Assembly: GCA_046297455.1 (NCBI GenBank)
Contig: JBKBIT010000006.1
Coordinates: forward strand, 1 to 64,000
Direction: 5' to 3'
DNA length: 64,000 nucleotides
Source: ZYF759 sp046297455
Lineage (GTDB): Bacteria > Pseudomonadota > Alphaproteobacteria > Rhizobiales > Rhizobiaceae
Shown here: positions 1-7,734 of the stretch, piece after piece
Numbering within the stretch: position 1 is the stretch's first letter
Layout: each line of letters opens with the position of its first letter
Notes under the pieces: model-generated
What the model was told of the DNA's origin: nothing
The model's input: only the letters and a program-made list of their open reading frames with translations
The model's database searches: none
Translations under genes and position numbers: made by a program

Positions 1-178
1 CTTCCTGCAAGCCTGCACGACTTTCCAACCCCCGCTCGGTTTCGGTTTCATCGCTCGGGCCTGTTGTTCGGAACGGAGCGCTTGGGCAGAGAAGGTCCGA
101 CCTGAGGCCCATGCCCTCCGCCACCAGGCATTCCGATTTCCGCTTGTTTTGCTCAGCCTTTCCCCACGGTGGGCCCAC

Positions 179-388
179 ATGAACAGCACGGCGTTCCAGC
201 TCATAGGTCTCCTGATCATCCTCGCCGGCGCCGCGCTTGTCTGGATGCTCGACCTCTACGGTTGCTCGTTCAACACGAACGGATGCAGCAGGTTCTGGCC
301 CCAACTCACCGAGGGGTTGGTCTGGCTTCTGGTGCTGCCAGTGGGAATCGGCACGGCACTCATCCTGCATGGACGGCGCTTGCGCTGA
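179..388 (+). CDS. Small two-helix membrane protein, unknown function
   Basis: A 69-residue protein I do not recognise. It has two hydrophobic segments, at about residues 6-24 and 42-62, joined by a short Cys-containing loop (two Cys in the stretch around GCSFNTNGCSRF). It ends in a basic HGRRLR tail, so both ends probably face the cytoplasm. The ATG at 179 is preferred to an in-frame TTG at 149 because it begins close to the first helix. No good Shine-Dalgarno sequence precedes either start. It converges with the small gene at 396-644. The membrane topology is visible; a role cannot be given. Confidence 0.45.
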   Translation: MNSTAFQLIGLLIILAGAALVWMLDLYGCSFNTNGCSRFWPQLTEGLVWLLVLPVGIGTALILHGRRLR

Positions 389-395
389 TCGGCGC

Positions 396-644
396 TCAGG
401 TCTTCACCTTCCCACGATCCAGAAACAACGAGAGCCCTGCGCCGACGATCGCGCCCGGCAGTGCGGCGACGGCAGCCATGTCGCCGGCGTGGATGTCGCA
501 AAACACGGGAACTTCGCAAACGCCCATCGACAGCAGGATGGGCCTTGAGATGATGAAGGTTGCCATCGGAACGACCAGCATGCCTACCGCTCCCAGGCAG
601 ATCGCACGGAAAAGCAATTCACCGAACGATAGTGACGTGCCCAT
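396..644 (-). CDS. Small hydrophobic membrane protein, unknown function
   Basis: An 82-residue protein with two hydrophobic stretches, about residues 9-33 (LLFRAICLGAVGMLVV) and 56-75 (AAVAALPGAIVGAGLSLFL). A loop with two Cys (GVCEVPVFCD) separates them, and the C-terminus is basic (DRGKVKT). The ATG at 644 sits just before the first helix; an in-frame ATG at 698 would add 18 residues of polar sequence. I do not recognise a family. It resembles the converging neighbour at 179-388 in size and in having a Cys loop between two helices, but there is no obvious sequence identity. Confidence 0.4.
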   Translation of the reverse strand: MGTSLSFGELLFRAICLGAVGMLVVPMATFIISRPILLSMGVCEVPVFCDIHAGDMAAVAALPGAIVGAGLSLFLDRGKVKT

Positions 645-857
645 CTCAATCTCGCTCGTGGCACTCGACCAGGCCCGAGGGCGCAGTCGTGCAGACATGT
701 GATGTCGCTGGGTTCTCATGCGGTACGGAAGCACATCCCAAAATTGCGATTGCAAGGCCTAACCAGATCCAACGCATCGCATGCCTCATGGGCTGGGGAG
801 ATGTGGCAGTCTGGGTAACACCCTGCCCCTAGGTAATCAAGCGGGTCTCTGCCAACC

Positions 858-1550
858 TCAGCTGGAGACATCCTCACTGATGGCGGCACCGTCGACAACG
901 CGAATCTGCCGTTTGCAGGCGCCTGCGATCATCTCGTCATGGGTGGATATGAGGAAAGCCGTTCGTTCCTCATCATTGATCTGCTTCAGAAGCGCCATCA
1001 CCCGGCTCGCCGACTCGCGGTCGAGATTGCCCGTCGGCTCGTCCGCCAACACCAGTTCGGGACGGTTCATCAGCGCGCGCGCGATGGCCACCCGCTGCTT
1101 CTGGCCGCCGGAGAGCTGGGAGGCACGGAAATGAAGGCGATCCGACAGGCCGACCCGATCGAGCAGTTCCTCGCCGCGTCGACGGGCCGCGCCGCTCTCC
1201 CATCCCGCGGCGACCGCGGTCGGAAAGACGACATTCTCCAGCGCGCTGAAATCCGGCAGAAGATGATGAAACTGGAAGACGAACCCGATGTGGCGGTTGC
1301 GAAACTCCGTCAGTTCGGCCTCGCTTGCGGCGGTCATGTCCATGTCCAGCATGACATGTCCGCCGGAGGTGGGGCGCATCAGCGTGCCCAGAATGTTCAG
1401 CAGGGTGCTCTTGCCGGAACCGGACGGCCCGATCAGTGCTGCGAGATCGCCTCTCGCAAGGGTCATGTTCAGGCCTTTCAGCACCCGCGTCGCGGTCTCG
1501 CCATCGCCGAAGGTCTTGACCAGATCGGTGACCTCTACCAGTGCGGTCAT
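858..1550 (-). CDS. ABC transporter ATP-binding protein (LolD/MacB type)
   Basis: A 230-residue nucleotide-binding subunit that powers the permease encoded just upstream. All ABC motifs are visible: Walker A GPSGSGKST near residue 39, Q-loop in GFVFQFHHLLPDFSALENV, signature LSGGQKQR, Walker B LVLADEPTGNLD, and H-loop ISTHD. The LLPDFSALENV segment and length are typical of the LolD/MacB/FtsE group that works with MacB-FtsX permeases. Its ATG overlaps the permease stop in an ATGA (1547-1550), so the two are translationally coupled. With the adaptor at 2759-3802 it forms a MacAB-like tripartite set. The substrate is unknown, and no TolC-type outer membrane partner is visible in the window. Confidence 0.92.
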   Translation of the reverse strand: MTALVEVTDLVKTFGDGETATRVLKGLNMTLARGDLAALIGPSGSGKSTLLNILGTLMRPTSGGHVMLDMDMTAASEAELTEFRNRHIGFVFQFHHLLPDFSALENVVFPTAVAAGWESGAARRRGEELLDRVGLSDRLHFRASQLSGGQKQRVAIARALMNRPELVLADEPTGNLDRESASRVMALLKQINDEERTAFLISTHDEMIAGACKRQIRVVDGAAISEDVSS

Positions 1551-2755
1551 GAACCGATCACCTCGACGGGATCCACCCGGGAGGCTGCCCGCGCCGGCAA
1601 GATCGACGCCAGAATGGCACCGATCGTCGTAAGGGTGACGGCAAGAAAATAGGCGCCCTGGCGTGCGTCGATCGGGAAGCCGCCTGGCGGCGCCTCTTCG
1701 GGAAGCGGGAATGGCGAGAGCACCAGATATCCCGCCAGCGCCCCTGAAACGCCTCCGATCAATCCGATCAGTGCGCCCTGGATCACGAAAACGCCGACGA
1801 CGAATGCCCGGCTGGCGCCCATGGCACGCATGATGCCGATCTCGGGGCGCCGTCGATAGGTCGACAGCAGGAGCGCGCTGGCCACGCCGATGACGATCGT
1901 GACCAAGGCGAAGGCCTTGATCAGATCGCCGGAACTCGCCTGGGCCCTGAGCCCATCGAGCAATTGCGCGTTGCCTTCGGTCCAAGGTGTCGCTTTCAGC
2001 CCAGTCATGGCGGCAATGCGCGGCGCAACCGCATCCGCGGTCTGGAGATCGTCGAGCTTGATCTCGATGCGGCTGATGCCCTGCTCCAGGTCGAAAAGCG
2101 ACCGTGCCGCAGCCAGGCTGATGAAGGCCGCACGGGCGTCGAGCGCTTCCACGCCCAGCGCGAACAGGCCGGCAACGACGAATGTGCGTTCGACCCCGCG
2201 GTCCGATTGCAGCCTTATGTTCTGACCGACACCGACGCCGATGTCGATTGCCAGAGTCGCCCCGAGGAGAACCGTGGAGCTGGTCAGGCCAGCCTCGCCG
2301 GCAGCCAGATTGCCGGCAATGTCTGCAATGGCGGATACCCTGGCCGGAAGCACACCGGTGACGCCGACCGGCGCGCGCGACTGACCGCGAATGACGAAGC
2401 CATTGCCGACGATCTGGGGCGAGACGGCCGCAACCCCGGCAAGGGTCTCCAGAGACGGCAGAAACGCGTCTGCCGTGCGCAGTATGTCGCGTTGGCCGGA
2501 GGCGCGCTGCGTCACGAGCTGAACGGAAGTATCGTCTGGCGCCAAAAGGCTCACGGGATCGCGCCGGGGGGCTTGGATCGTGACGTGCGAGATATTGCCG
2601 ACGGTGCGGTCGACCAGAAAGCTGCCCAGCCCCCCGATCAGGGCGCTGATGAAGACGAACACGAAAACGCCGACCGCCACGCCAAGCACCAGAAGAGCCG
2701 TTTGCAGCTTGTTGGAGGAGAGATATCTCCATGCGAATTTGACGCTGTAGATCAT
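1547..2755 (-). CDS. MacB/FtsX-family ABC transporter permease
   Basis: A 402-residue inner-membrane permease of the mechanotransmission (type VII) ABC class. It has an N-terminal helix (about residues 18-40), a large periplasmic domain (about 45-275) and three C-terminal helices (about 280-395), which is the normal FtsX/MacB layout. The motif RRRPEIGIMRAMGAS near residue 310 is the conserved cytoplasmic coupling region after the second helix. The protein ends in DPVEVIGS, a usual ending for this family. It lies between the adaptor (stop 4 bp upstream of its ATG) and the ATPase (4-bp overlap). Export of a lipoprotein, peptide or small molecule is inferred from the family only. Confidence 0.9.
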   Translation of the reverse strand: MIYSVKFAWRYLSSNKLQTALLVLGVAVGVFVFVFISALIGGLGSFLVDRTVGNISHVTIQAPRRDPVSLLAPDDTSVQLVTQRASGQRDILRTADAFLPSLETLAGVAAVSPQIVGNGFVIRGQSRAPVGVTGVLPARVSAIADIAGNLAAGEAGLTSSTVLLGATLAIDIGVGVGQNIRLQSDRGVERTFVVAGLFALGVEALDARAAFISLAAARSLFDLEQGISRIEIKLDDLQTADAVAPRIAAMTGLKATPWTEGNAQLLDGLRAQASSGDLIKAFALVTIVIGVASALLLSTYRRRPEIGIMRAMGASRAFVVGVFVIQGALIGLIGGVSGALAGYLVLSPFPLPEEAPPGGFPIDARQGAYFLAVTLTTIGAILASILPARAASRVDPVEVIGS

Positions 2756-2758
2756 GCC

Positions 2759-3802
2759 CTAATCCGCCACGACGCGCTCACCAATGCGAACGGTAGCGGG
2801 GTCCATCACGACAGTTTCACCCTCGCGAAGCCCTTCGCTTACGATCACCCGCTCGGCTGGCCAGTCCTGGAACTGCACCTCGCGCCAGACCGTCACGCCA
2901 TCCTCCAGAACCAGCACGTGGCTCCGGGCACCCTCGCTGACGATCGCGCCGCGCGGGAGCGACAAGGCACGTTCCACCTCATTGACGATGACGTTGACAT
3001 TGACGGTCAGCCCTACCGGCAGCGACACGGGTTCATCGAACGCAATCCTGATCTCGCGTCCACCCGTCGCGCTGTCGACCTTGGGCGCTGCAAAAACCAC
3101 CCTGCCCTCCCGTGCGATCGTGGATCCTACCGGGCGGAGAAGCGCTTTCAGGCCCTCACGCACATAGGCTGAATAGAGTTCGTCGATATCTGTTTCGACG
3201 ACCAGATCTCCGGTATCAGCGATGACGAAGAGCTGGGCCTGAGGGTCCACGAGTTGCCCTTCCTCGACCTGACGCGACAACACCGTGCCGGTTATCGGTG
3301 CCCGGACAGTGTAGTCCTCGAGTTGCCGCTGCACCTGGCGAAGCGCTGCTTCAAGCTGGGCGGACTCCTGCTGCGCGCCAGCCAGGCGGAACTCCGCGTC
3401 TTCCAGTGTCGCGCGCGGTGTGTTGGCGCCAAGCGCGCGCGCCCGGTCGACAGCCGCCTGGGCCTGGCGCTTGATAACCTGCTGGGCCTCCAGCGCCGCG
3501 GCTGCCTGCTCCACCTGCGCGTCGATGATGGCGGTGTCGAGTAACATCAGAACCTGTCCCGCTGCGACCAGTTCGCCTTCCATCGCCTCGACGGTCAACG
3601 CCTGGGCGGCGACGGCGGCACGGACATTGACCGTATTGCGCGCTGCGATACGACCATTGACCGCCAGAAGCTGGGTAACCGGACCGGGCGAGACGGTTTC
3701 GACGCTCACGGCAATAGGTCTGGTGTCCCATGGCCGCTCGATGCCTGCGTAGATGGCAACTCCCACAAGGACCACGGCGAACAGGAACCAACGTTTCTTC
3801 AT
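2759..3802 (-). CDS. HlyD/MacA-family periplasmic adaptor (membrane fusion protein)
   Basis: A 347-residue adaptor. The order is an N-terminal anchor or signal helix (WFLFAVVLVGVAIYAG), a biotinyl-lipoyl-like half, a coiled-coil hairpin (about residues 95-165, rich in Ala, Gln, Glu and Arg), the second lipoyl half around VRAPITGTVLSRQVEEGQLV, then beta-barrel and membrane-proximal domains. The APITGTV motif is diagnostic of RND/ABC adaptors. The ATG at 3802 begins MKKRWFLF, a natural export signal; an in-frame start at 3865 would add 21 polar residues before it. It is the first gene of the efflux operon, and the permease starts 4 bp after its stop. Confidence 0.88.
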   Translation of the reverse strand: MKKRWFLFAVVLVGVAIYAGIERPWDTRPIAVSVETVSPGPVTQLLAVNGRIAARNTVNVRAAVAAQALTVEAMEGELVAAGQVLMLLDTAIIDAQVEQAAAALEAQQVIKRQAQAAVDRARALGANTPRATLEDAEFRLAGAQQESAQLEAALRQVQRQLEDYTVRAPITGTVLSRQVEEGQLVDPQAQLFVIADTGDLVVETDIDELYSAYVREGLKALLRPVGSTIAREGRVVFAAPKVDSATGGREIRIAFDEPVSLPVGLTVNVNVIVNEVERALSLPRGAIVSEGARSHVLVLEDGVTVWREVQFQDWPAERVIVSEGLREGETVVMDPATVRIGERVVAD

Positions 3803-4076
3803 TGTTTTCTTGTTCCTGTGCGCCGCGACCACTCGATTTCCGGGCTCAGAATCGACGCGACGCAAAAACTTTCCACACGCTCATCGAAGCCCGCCCTGTC
3901 TCCAGAGAAGCTATCTGGGAACACTATACGTGGAATCAGCGCGGCGGACCGTGACCACGATCAAAACCGCAGAGAACGAGGCGATCGGGATGAAGACGAC
4001 ATTCGGCTATCAGTGCGAGCCCAGCGCAGCACGGATCGCGCCGCGTCCAGCTTGGCCATTGGCCAGAAGCGTGCTT

Positions 4077-4589
4077 TCAGCCGATACCGGAGGCACGCGA
4101 CACGACCCACAAATCCGTCGCCTCGGTATCCTCGCCGAACCCGGTGATGAGCGCGTGGATCTGGCCCCGATGGTGGGTCTGGTGATTGAACATGTGGGCT
4201 ACCCTCATCGCTTGGGTAGACGAGAATTCGCGCGGCGTGCCGGGTAGCCAGACCACGGTCTCGGCCAGGCCTTCCGCCGTCACGGACTGTGCCCAGTCGA
4301 CGATTTCCTGATCGGTGCGGGTTCGAAATGCGCAAAGCTCATCGAAATCGTCGATGAAGCTGGCACTTTCTTCCCTCGGATGGGTCGGCTGCTCGGCACC
4401 AGCCAGCCGCCACAGCCACACCCGGTCGGCCCAGAGCAGATGGTTGAAGGTGCCGTGGATGGAACCGAAGAAGGCGCCGCGGTCCTCGCGGCGCTGGGCA
4501 TCGGTCAGGCGCGAGGCGGCTGCCAGCCAGCGGTTGTTCATCTCGGCATTGTAGGCTGCCATCAGCCGTACATAGTCGGGACCGATCAC
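4077..4589 (-). CDS. DinB-family protein
   Basis: A 170-residue four-helix-bundle protein of the DinB/YfiT superfamily. The expected metal triad is present as His50 (in FNHLLWAD), His136 and His140 (in HMFNHQTHHRGQIH). Family members include bacillithiol transferases and thiol-dependent isomerases such as mycothiol-dependent maleylpyruvate isomerase. A metal-dependent thiol transfer or isomerisation is therefore plausible, but nothing here identifies a substrate. It lies 34 bp downstream of the second amidohydrolase on the same strand, so it may be the last gene of the catabolic operon. About 270 bp without a gene or clear signal follow it before the efflux operon. Confidence 0.85.
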   Translation of the reverse strand: MIGPDYVRLMAAYNAEMNNRWLAAASRLTDAQRREDRGAFFGSIHGTFNHLLWADRVWLWRLAGAEQPTHPREESASFIDDFDELCAFRTRTDQEIVDWAQSVTAEGLAETVVWLPGTPREFSSTQAMRVAHMFNHQTHHRGQIHALITGFGEDTEATDLWVVSRASGIG

Positions 4590-4623
4590 GCCGGCTGTTC
4601 CCCCGAAGCCCTGCCTTCGGGCC

Positions 4624-5730
4624 TCATTTCAGGCCGAACAGCGCGACGGCGTTGTCCCTCAGGATCGCCCGACGCACGGCAGGTTCCAGCGGCACCTTGA
4701 AGGCGTATTCGGGATGGTCGAAATCCCAATGCGGATAATCGGTCGAAAACATCAGCCGGTCATGACCGATCCAGTCGATCACGTCGAAGAGGTGAGCGTT
4801 CGTCTCCGGCTCTTCGATCGGCTGGGTGGTCAGCCAGACATTGGACCTGACATATTCGGATGGCGGCCGCTTCAAATGCGGGAGTTCGCCGCGCATGCGC
4901 TCCCATTCGCGGTCCATGCGCCACATCAGCGGCGGAAGCCAGGCGAACCCGCCTTCGACCAGCACCAGCTTGAAATCCGGGAACTGCTCGAACACGCCCT
5001 CGAAGATCATGCTCGTCAGCACGGTCTGGGTCGCGTTGGAGAAGGCGAAATGCTCCTCGATGTAGAAGGAGGTCCATCCCGTGCCGGTGTTGGCACGGCT
5101 GCCATAGGCGGCCGAGTGTGTGCCCATCGGCAGACCGTGATGGGCTGCAGCCTCGTAGAGCGGCCAGTAGCGCTTGCGACCGGCCGGTTCCAGCGCGCGC
5201 GGCGGCACGGCGATCTGAACGAAGCGGCGGTCCTTCACCCGCGCCTCGATTTCGGCGATGGCGCTGGCCGTGTCCTCCTGGGTGACGCAGATCGAGCCCT
5301 TCAGACGCGGCTCCTTGTCGAGCCATTTGTCGATCTGCCAGTCGTTCAGCGCCGTGCAAAGTGCGGTACCCAGTTCCTGGTTGAAGACCGAACTGCCGGC
5401 CGCCAGCGGCTGCAGCACGCCGAATTCGATGCCCAGCGGATCGAGAAGCTGCTCCTGCAGGAAAGCGAGGTCGGATGCCGGCGGGCCTCCGTTGGGCGGC
5501 CAGGAATCCTGGCGCATGCCATTGCCTGGCGTGATGCGTGGATAGGGCAAGGTGCCCATGAATGGGTTGGCGGTGCGGATGCCATAGTCGCGCGCATGTT
5601 CGCGCCAGCGCGCCGGCAGATAGCGCAGGAGTTCGTCAGGCGACGAAAAGGCCGGGTGGATGTCGCAATCGACGATCGACAGTCTCGTGGAGGTCTCCTG
5701 GCGTTCCCGTTCGAGCGTCATCTCGTTCAT
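4624..5730 (-). CDS. Amidohydrolase (amidohydrolase 2 / COG2159), downstream paralogue
   Basis: A 368-residue TIM-barrel metal-dependent hydrolase or decarboxylase. The N-terminal metal motif reads VDCDIHP (Asp-x-His), followed by a barrel His in MGTHSAAYG and a catalytic Asp in FSTDYPHWD. That is the ligand set of the ACMSD/resorcylate-decarboxylase branch with Asp replacing the first His. Family members hydrolyse amides or lactones or decarboxylate aromatic acids. The start overlaps the stop of the preceding amidohydrolase (ATGA, 5727-5730). The two share most conserved blocks, for example LDPLG, ALC.A.N.W and the MWRM block, so they are tandem duplicates. The substrate is unknown. Confidence 0.88.
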   Translation of the reverse strand: MNEMTLERERQETSTRLSIVDCDIHPAFSSPDELLRYLPARWREHARDYGIRTANPFMGTLPYPRITPGNGMRQDSWPPNGGPPASDLAFLQEQLLDPLGIEFGVLQPLAAGSSVFNQELGTALCTALNDWQIDKWLDKEPRLKGSICVTQEDTASAIAEIEARVKDRRFVQIAVPPRALEPAGRKRYWPLYEAAAHHGLPMGTHSAAYGSRANTGTGWTSFYIEEHFAFSNATQTVLTSMIFEGVFEQFPDFKLVLVEGGFAWLPPLMWRMDREWERMRGELPHLKRPPSEYVRSNVWLTTQPIEEPETNAHLFDVIDWIGHDRLMFSTDYPHWDFDHPEYAFKVPLEPAVRRAILRDNAVALFGLK

Positions 5731-6824
5731 GAACCGATCTCCAGCCTTGCATAGGTCTTCAAGACATTGTCCCTCGCCACCCGTCCGGCAAGGTCTGCAG
5801 GAAGATTTTCAGGCCAATATGCCACGTCGCCACGGTGATTATGCGGAAAATCGGTCGAGAAGAGCAGCATGTCCTCGCTGTTGAGGTGTGCGATGGCCTT
5901 CGCCGCTTCCTCGGCACCGGCCGGACCGTCGAAGGGCTGCGTCGTCATCCTGATATGCTTGCGGATGATCTTGGCCGGCATTTCCTTGACCCAAGGCACT
6001 TCGATGCGCGCGCCGCGCCAGTCCTTGCTCATCCGCCACATCAGGCCTGGCAACCAGGTGACGCCGGATTCGATCAAAACCACCTTCAGGTTGGGGCATT
6101 TGTTAAACACGCCTTCCGCCACCAGGCTGCCGACCTGATTGGCAAAGCCCTGCGCCTGGTGAATGTGGTCTTCCGCCAGGAACGAAGGAAAGCCGCTCTG
6201 CGTCAGAGCATGCCGATAGGTGCTGCCGGCATGGATGCCGAGGGCAAAGCCGTGACGTTCGGCTGCCTCCCAGATCGGCCAGAACGTTCGCCGCCCCAGC
6301 GGCGCATCGCCCATCACCAGGGCAAGCACCTGCACGAAGCGGGTGTCGGCGGCATGGCGTTCGATCTCCTCGACCGCGGCCTCGGGGTGCTGAAGCGGCA
6401 CAAGCAGCGAGGCGCGGAGACGGTTGTCGACATCCAGCCAATGTTCTGTCAGCCAGCGATTGGTCGCAGAACACAAGGCGGCTGCCAGATAGGGGTCGTA
6501 GACCCCATGTATGCCGGACGTGACATTGAGTATCGCCGCCTTCAGGCCCAGCGGGTCGAGATGCGCCTTGGCCAGCGCTGCCGCATCGCTGTTGGCGGCC
6601 TCGCCGGTTTCGTGGCGATAGGGAGCCAGCGATTCCGGGTAGCTGGTGAGTTCGAGGCGATCGATGGTGCGCGAGACGAAGATCTCGCGCCAGTACTCGT
6701 CCAGATAGGGCATCAGGTCGTCGCGGCGGGGCGAGCGCGGATGCACGTCGCAGTCAACCGCGCGCAGCCCGTTGATTGCCAGCCGCTCTGTCTGCCCGGC
6801 CGCCTCCATCTGAGCCACCATCAT
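5727..6824 (-). CDS. Amidohydrolase (amidohydrolase 2 / COG2159), upstream paralogue
   Basis: A 365-residue paralogue of the next gene in the operon. Its metal-site residues are VDCDVHP near residue 22, His in LGIHAGSTY, and Asp in FSTDFPHN. The start is ATGATGGTGGCT at 6824, embedded in the stop of the dioxygenase gene (ATGA overlap, 6821-6824), which argues for coupled translation. The segments around the barrel His differ between the paralogues (IHAGSTYRH here, THSAAYGSR in the partner). They may act on two successive intermediates rather than being redundant; that is inference. No signal peptide is present, so it is cytoplasmic. Confidence 0.88.
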   Translation of the reverse strand: MMVAQMEAAGQTERLAINGLRAVDCDVHPRSPRRDDLMPYLDEYWREIFVSRTIDRLELTSYPESLAPYRHETGEAANSDAAALAKAHLDPLGLKAAILNVTSGIHGVYDPYLAAALCSATNRWLTEHWLDVDNRLRASLLVPLQHPEAAVEEIERHAADTRFVQVLALVMGDAPLGRRTFWPIWEAAERHGFALGIHAGSTYRHALTQSGFPSFLAEDHIHQAQGFANQVGSLVAEGVFNKCPNLKVVLIESGVTWLPGLMWRMSKDWRGARIEVPWVKEMPAKIIRKHIRMTTQPFDGPAGAEEAAKAIAHLNSEDMLLFSTDFPHNHRGDVAYWPENLPADLAGRVARDNVLKTYARLEIGS

Positions 6825-7699
6825 GCCGCGGCTTGTTCCTGGCCGTCGACATCCAGCGTGGTGGCGCGGCGCAATTCCCTCGGCTGTGAGAGGTCGAACC
6901 GACGCCCACGGTGCAACGTCGACCGGTTGTCCCAGATCACCAGATCGTTGGGGCGCCATTTGTGGATGTAGACGAATTCCGGTTGGGTCGCGTGTTCCAG
7001 CAGGTCCATCAGCAGCATCCGACCCTCGGCTACCGTCCAGCCCTTGATCGCGCGGGCATGAATGCCTGCGAACAACAGCTTGCGCCCGGAACCCGGATGG
7101 GTGCGCACCAGCGGCCACCAGACGGGCGGAAGTGCTGCCTTCTGTTCATCGGTGTACTCGGTGTCGCCGAGCAGGAAGCGGGAGTGCAGCGCATAATGCT
7201 CGGCCTCCAGCCCCTCGATTTCCTGCTTCGTCTGATCCGGCAACGCGTCATAGGCAGCACGCAGATCGGCGAATTCGGTGTCGCCGCCGCTGGATGGCAC
7301 CTGAACGGCCGCCAGCATCGAATAGCGCGCGGCCGGCTGCTGGAACGAGGAATCGCTGTGCCAGAGCTGGTTGGCGATATTGGAGACGATCTTCCTGCTG
7401 TCGCGGGCTACCGTGCCGCCTGCGTCGGCCACATTGGAGATGTCGGCCAGTTCGGCATGCTCCAGCCGATCCGGCTGCTTCTTGAGCTTCTTCAGCCCCA
7501 TGTCCAGCGGGCCGAACGATTTCGCCAGTTCCAGCTGCTGCGTCTGCGTCAGGGGCTGATCGCGGAAGACGAGGACCGCGTATTTGTCCATGGCGTCGTT
7601 GACCGCCTTGATCGCTCCCGCGTCCAGCGGCTTCGAAAGGTCGACACCGGAGGCCTCGCCTACGAAGTGCTTGTGGACCTGTTTGACCTGAAGGGTCAT
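6821..7699 (-). CDS. TauD/TfdA-family Fe(II)/2-oxoglutarate-dependent dioxygenase
   Basis: A 292-residue non-haem iron oxygenase. The facial triad is His114 and Asp116 in WHSDSSF and His263 in NRSTLHRGRRFD; Arg274 is well placed to bind the 2-oxoglutarate carboxylate. TfdA and TauD hydroxylate the carbon next to an ether oxygen or sulfonate so that the product fragments. This enzyme probably performs the oxidative entry step on the imported compound. The sequence around the triad (NQLWHSDSSF) looks more TfdA-like than TauD-like to me. It lies between the TRAP permease and the amidohydrolases, overlapping the latter by 4 bp. It is not evidence for taurine use by itself. Confidence 0.9.
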   Translation of the reverse strand: MTLQVKQVHKHFVGEASGVDLSKPLDAGAIKAVNDAMDKYAVLVFRDQPLTQTQQLELAKSFGPLDMGLKKLKKQPDRLEHAELADISNVADAGGTVARDSRKIVSNIANQLWHSDSSFQQPAARYSMLAAVQVPSSGGDTEFADLRAAYDALPDQTKQEIEGLEAEHYALHSRFLLGDTEYTDEQKAALPPVWWPLVRTHPGSGRKLLFAGIHARAIKGWTVAEGRMLLMDLLEHATQPEFVYIHKWRPNDLVIWDNRSTLHRGRRFDLSQPRELRRATTLDVDGQEQAAA

Positions 7700-7734
7700 C
7701 TCATCCTCCTTCTTCGTGATTGTTCCTGGGCGCC

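Noticed and set aside
858..2732. An ABC ATPase apparently 624 residues long
   Set aside because: The first roughly 390 residues are an out-of-frame reading of the permease gene; ABC similarity begins at the ATG at 1550, which overlaps the permease stop.
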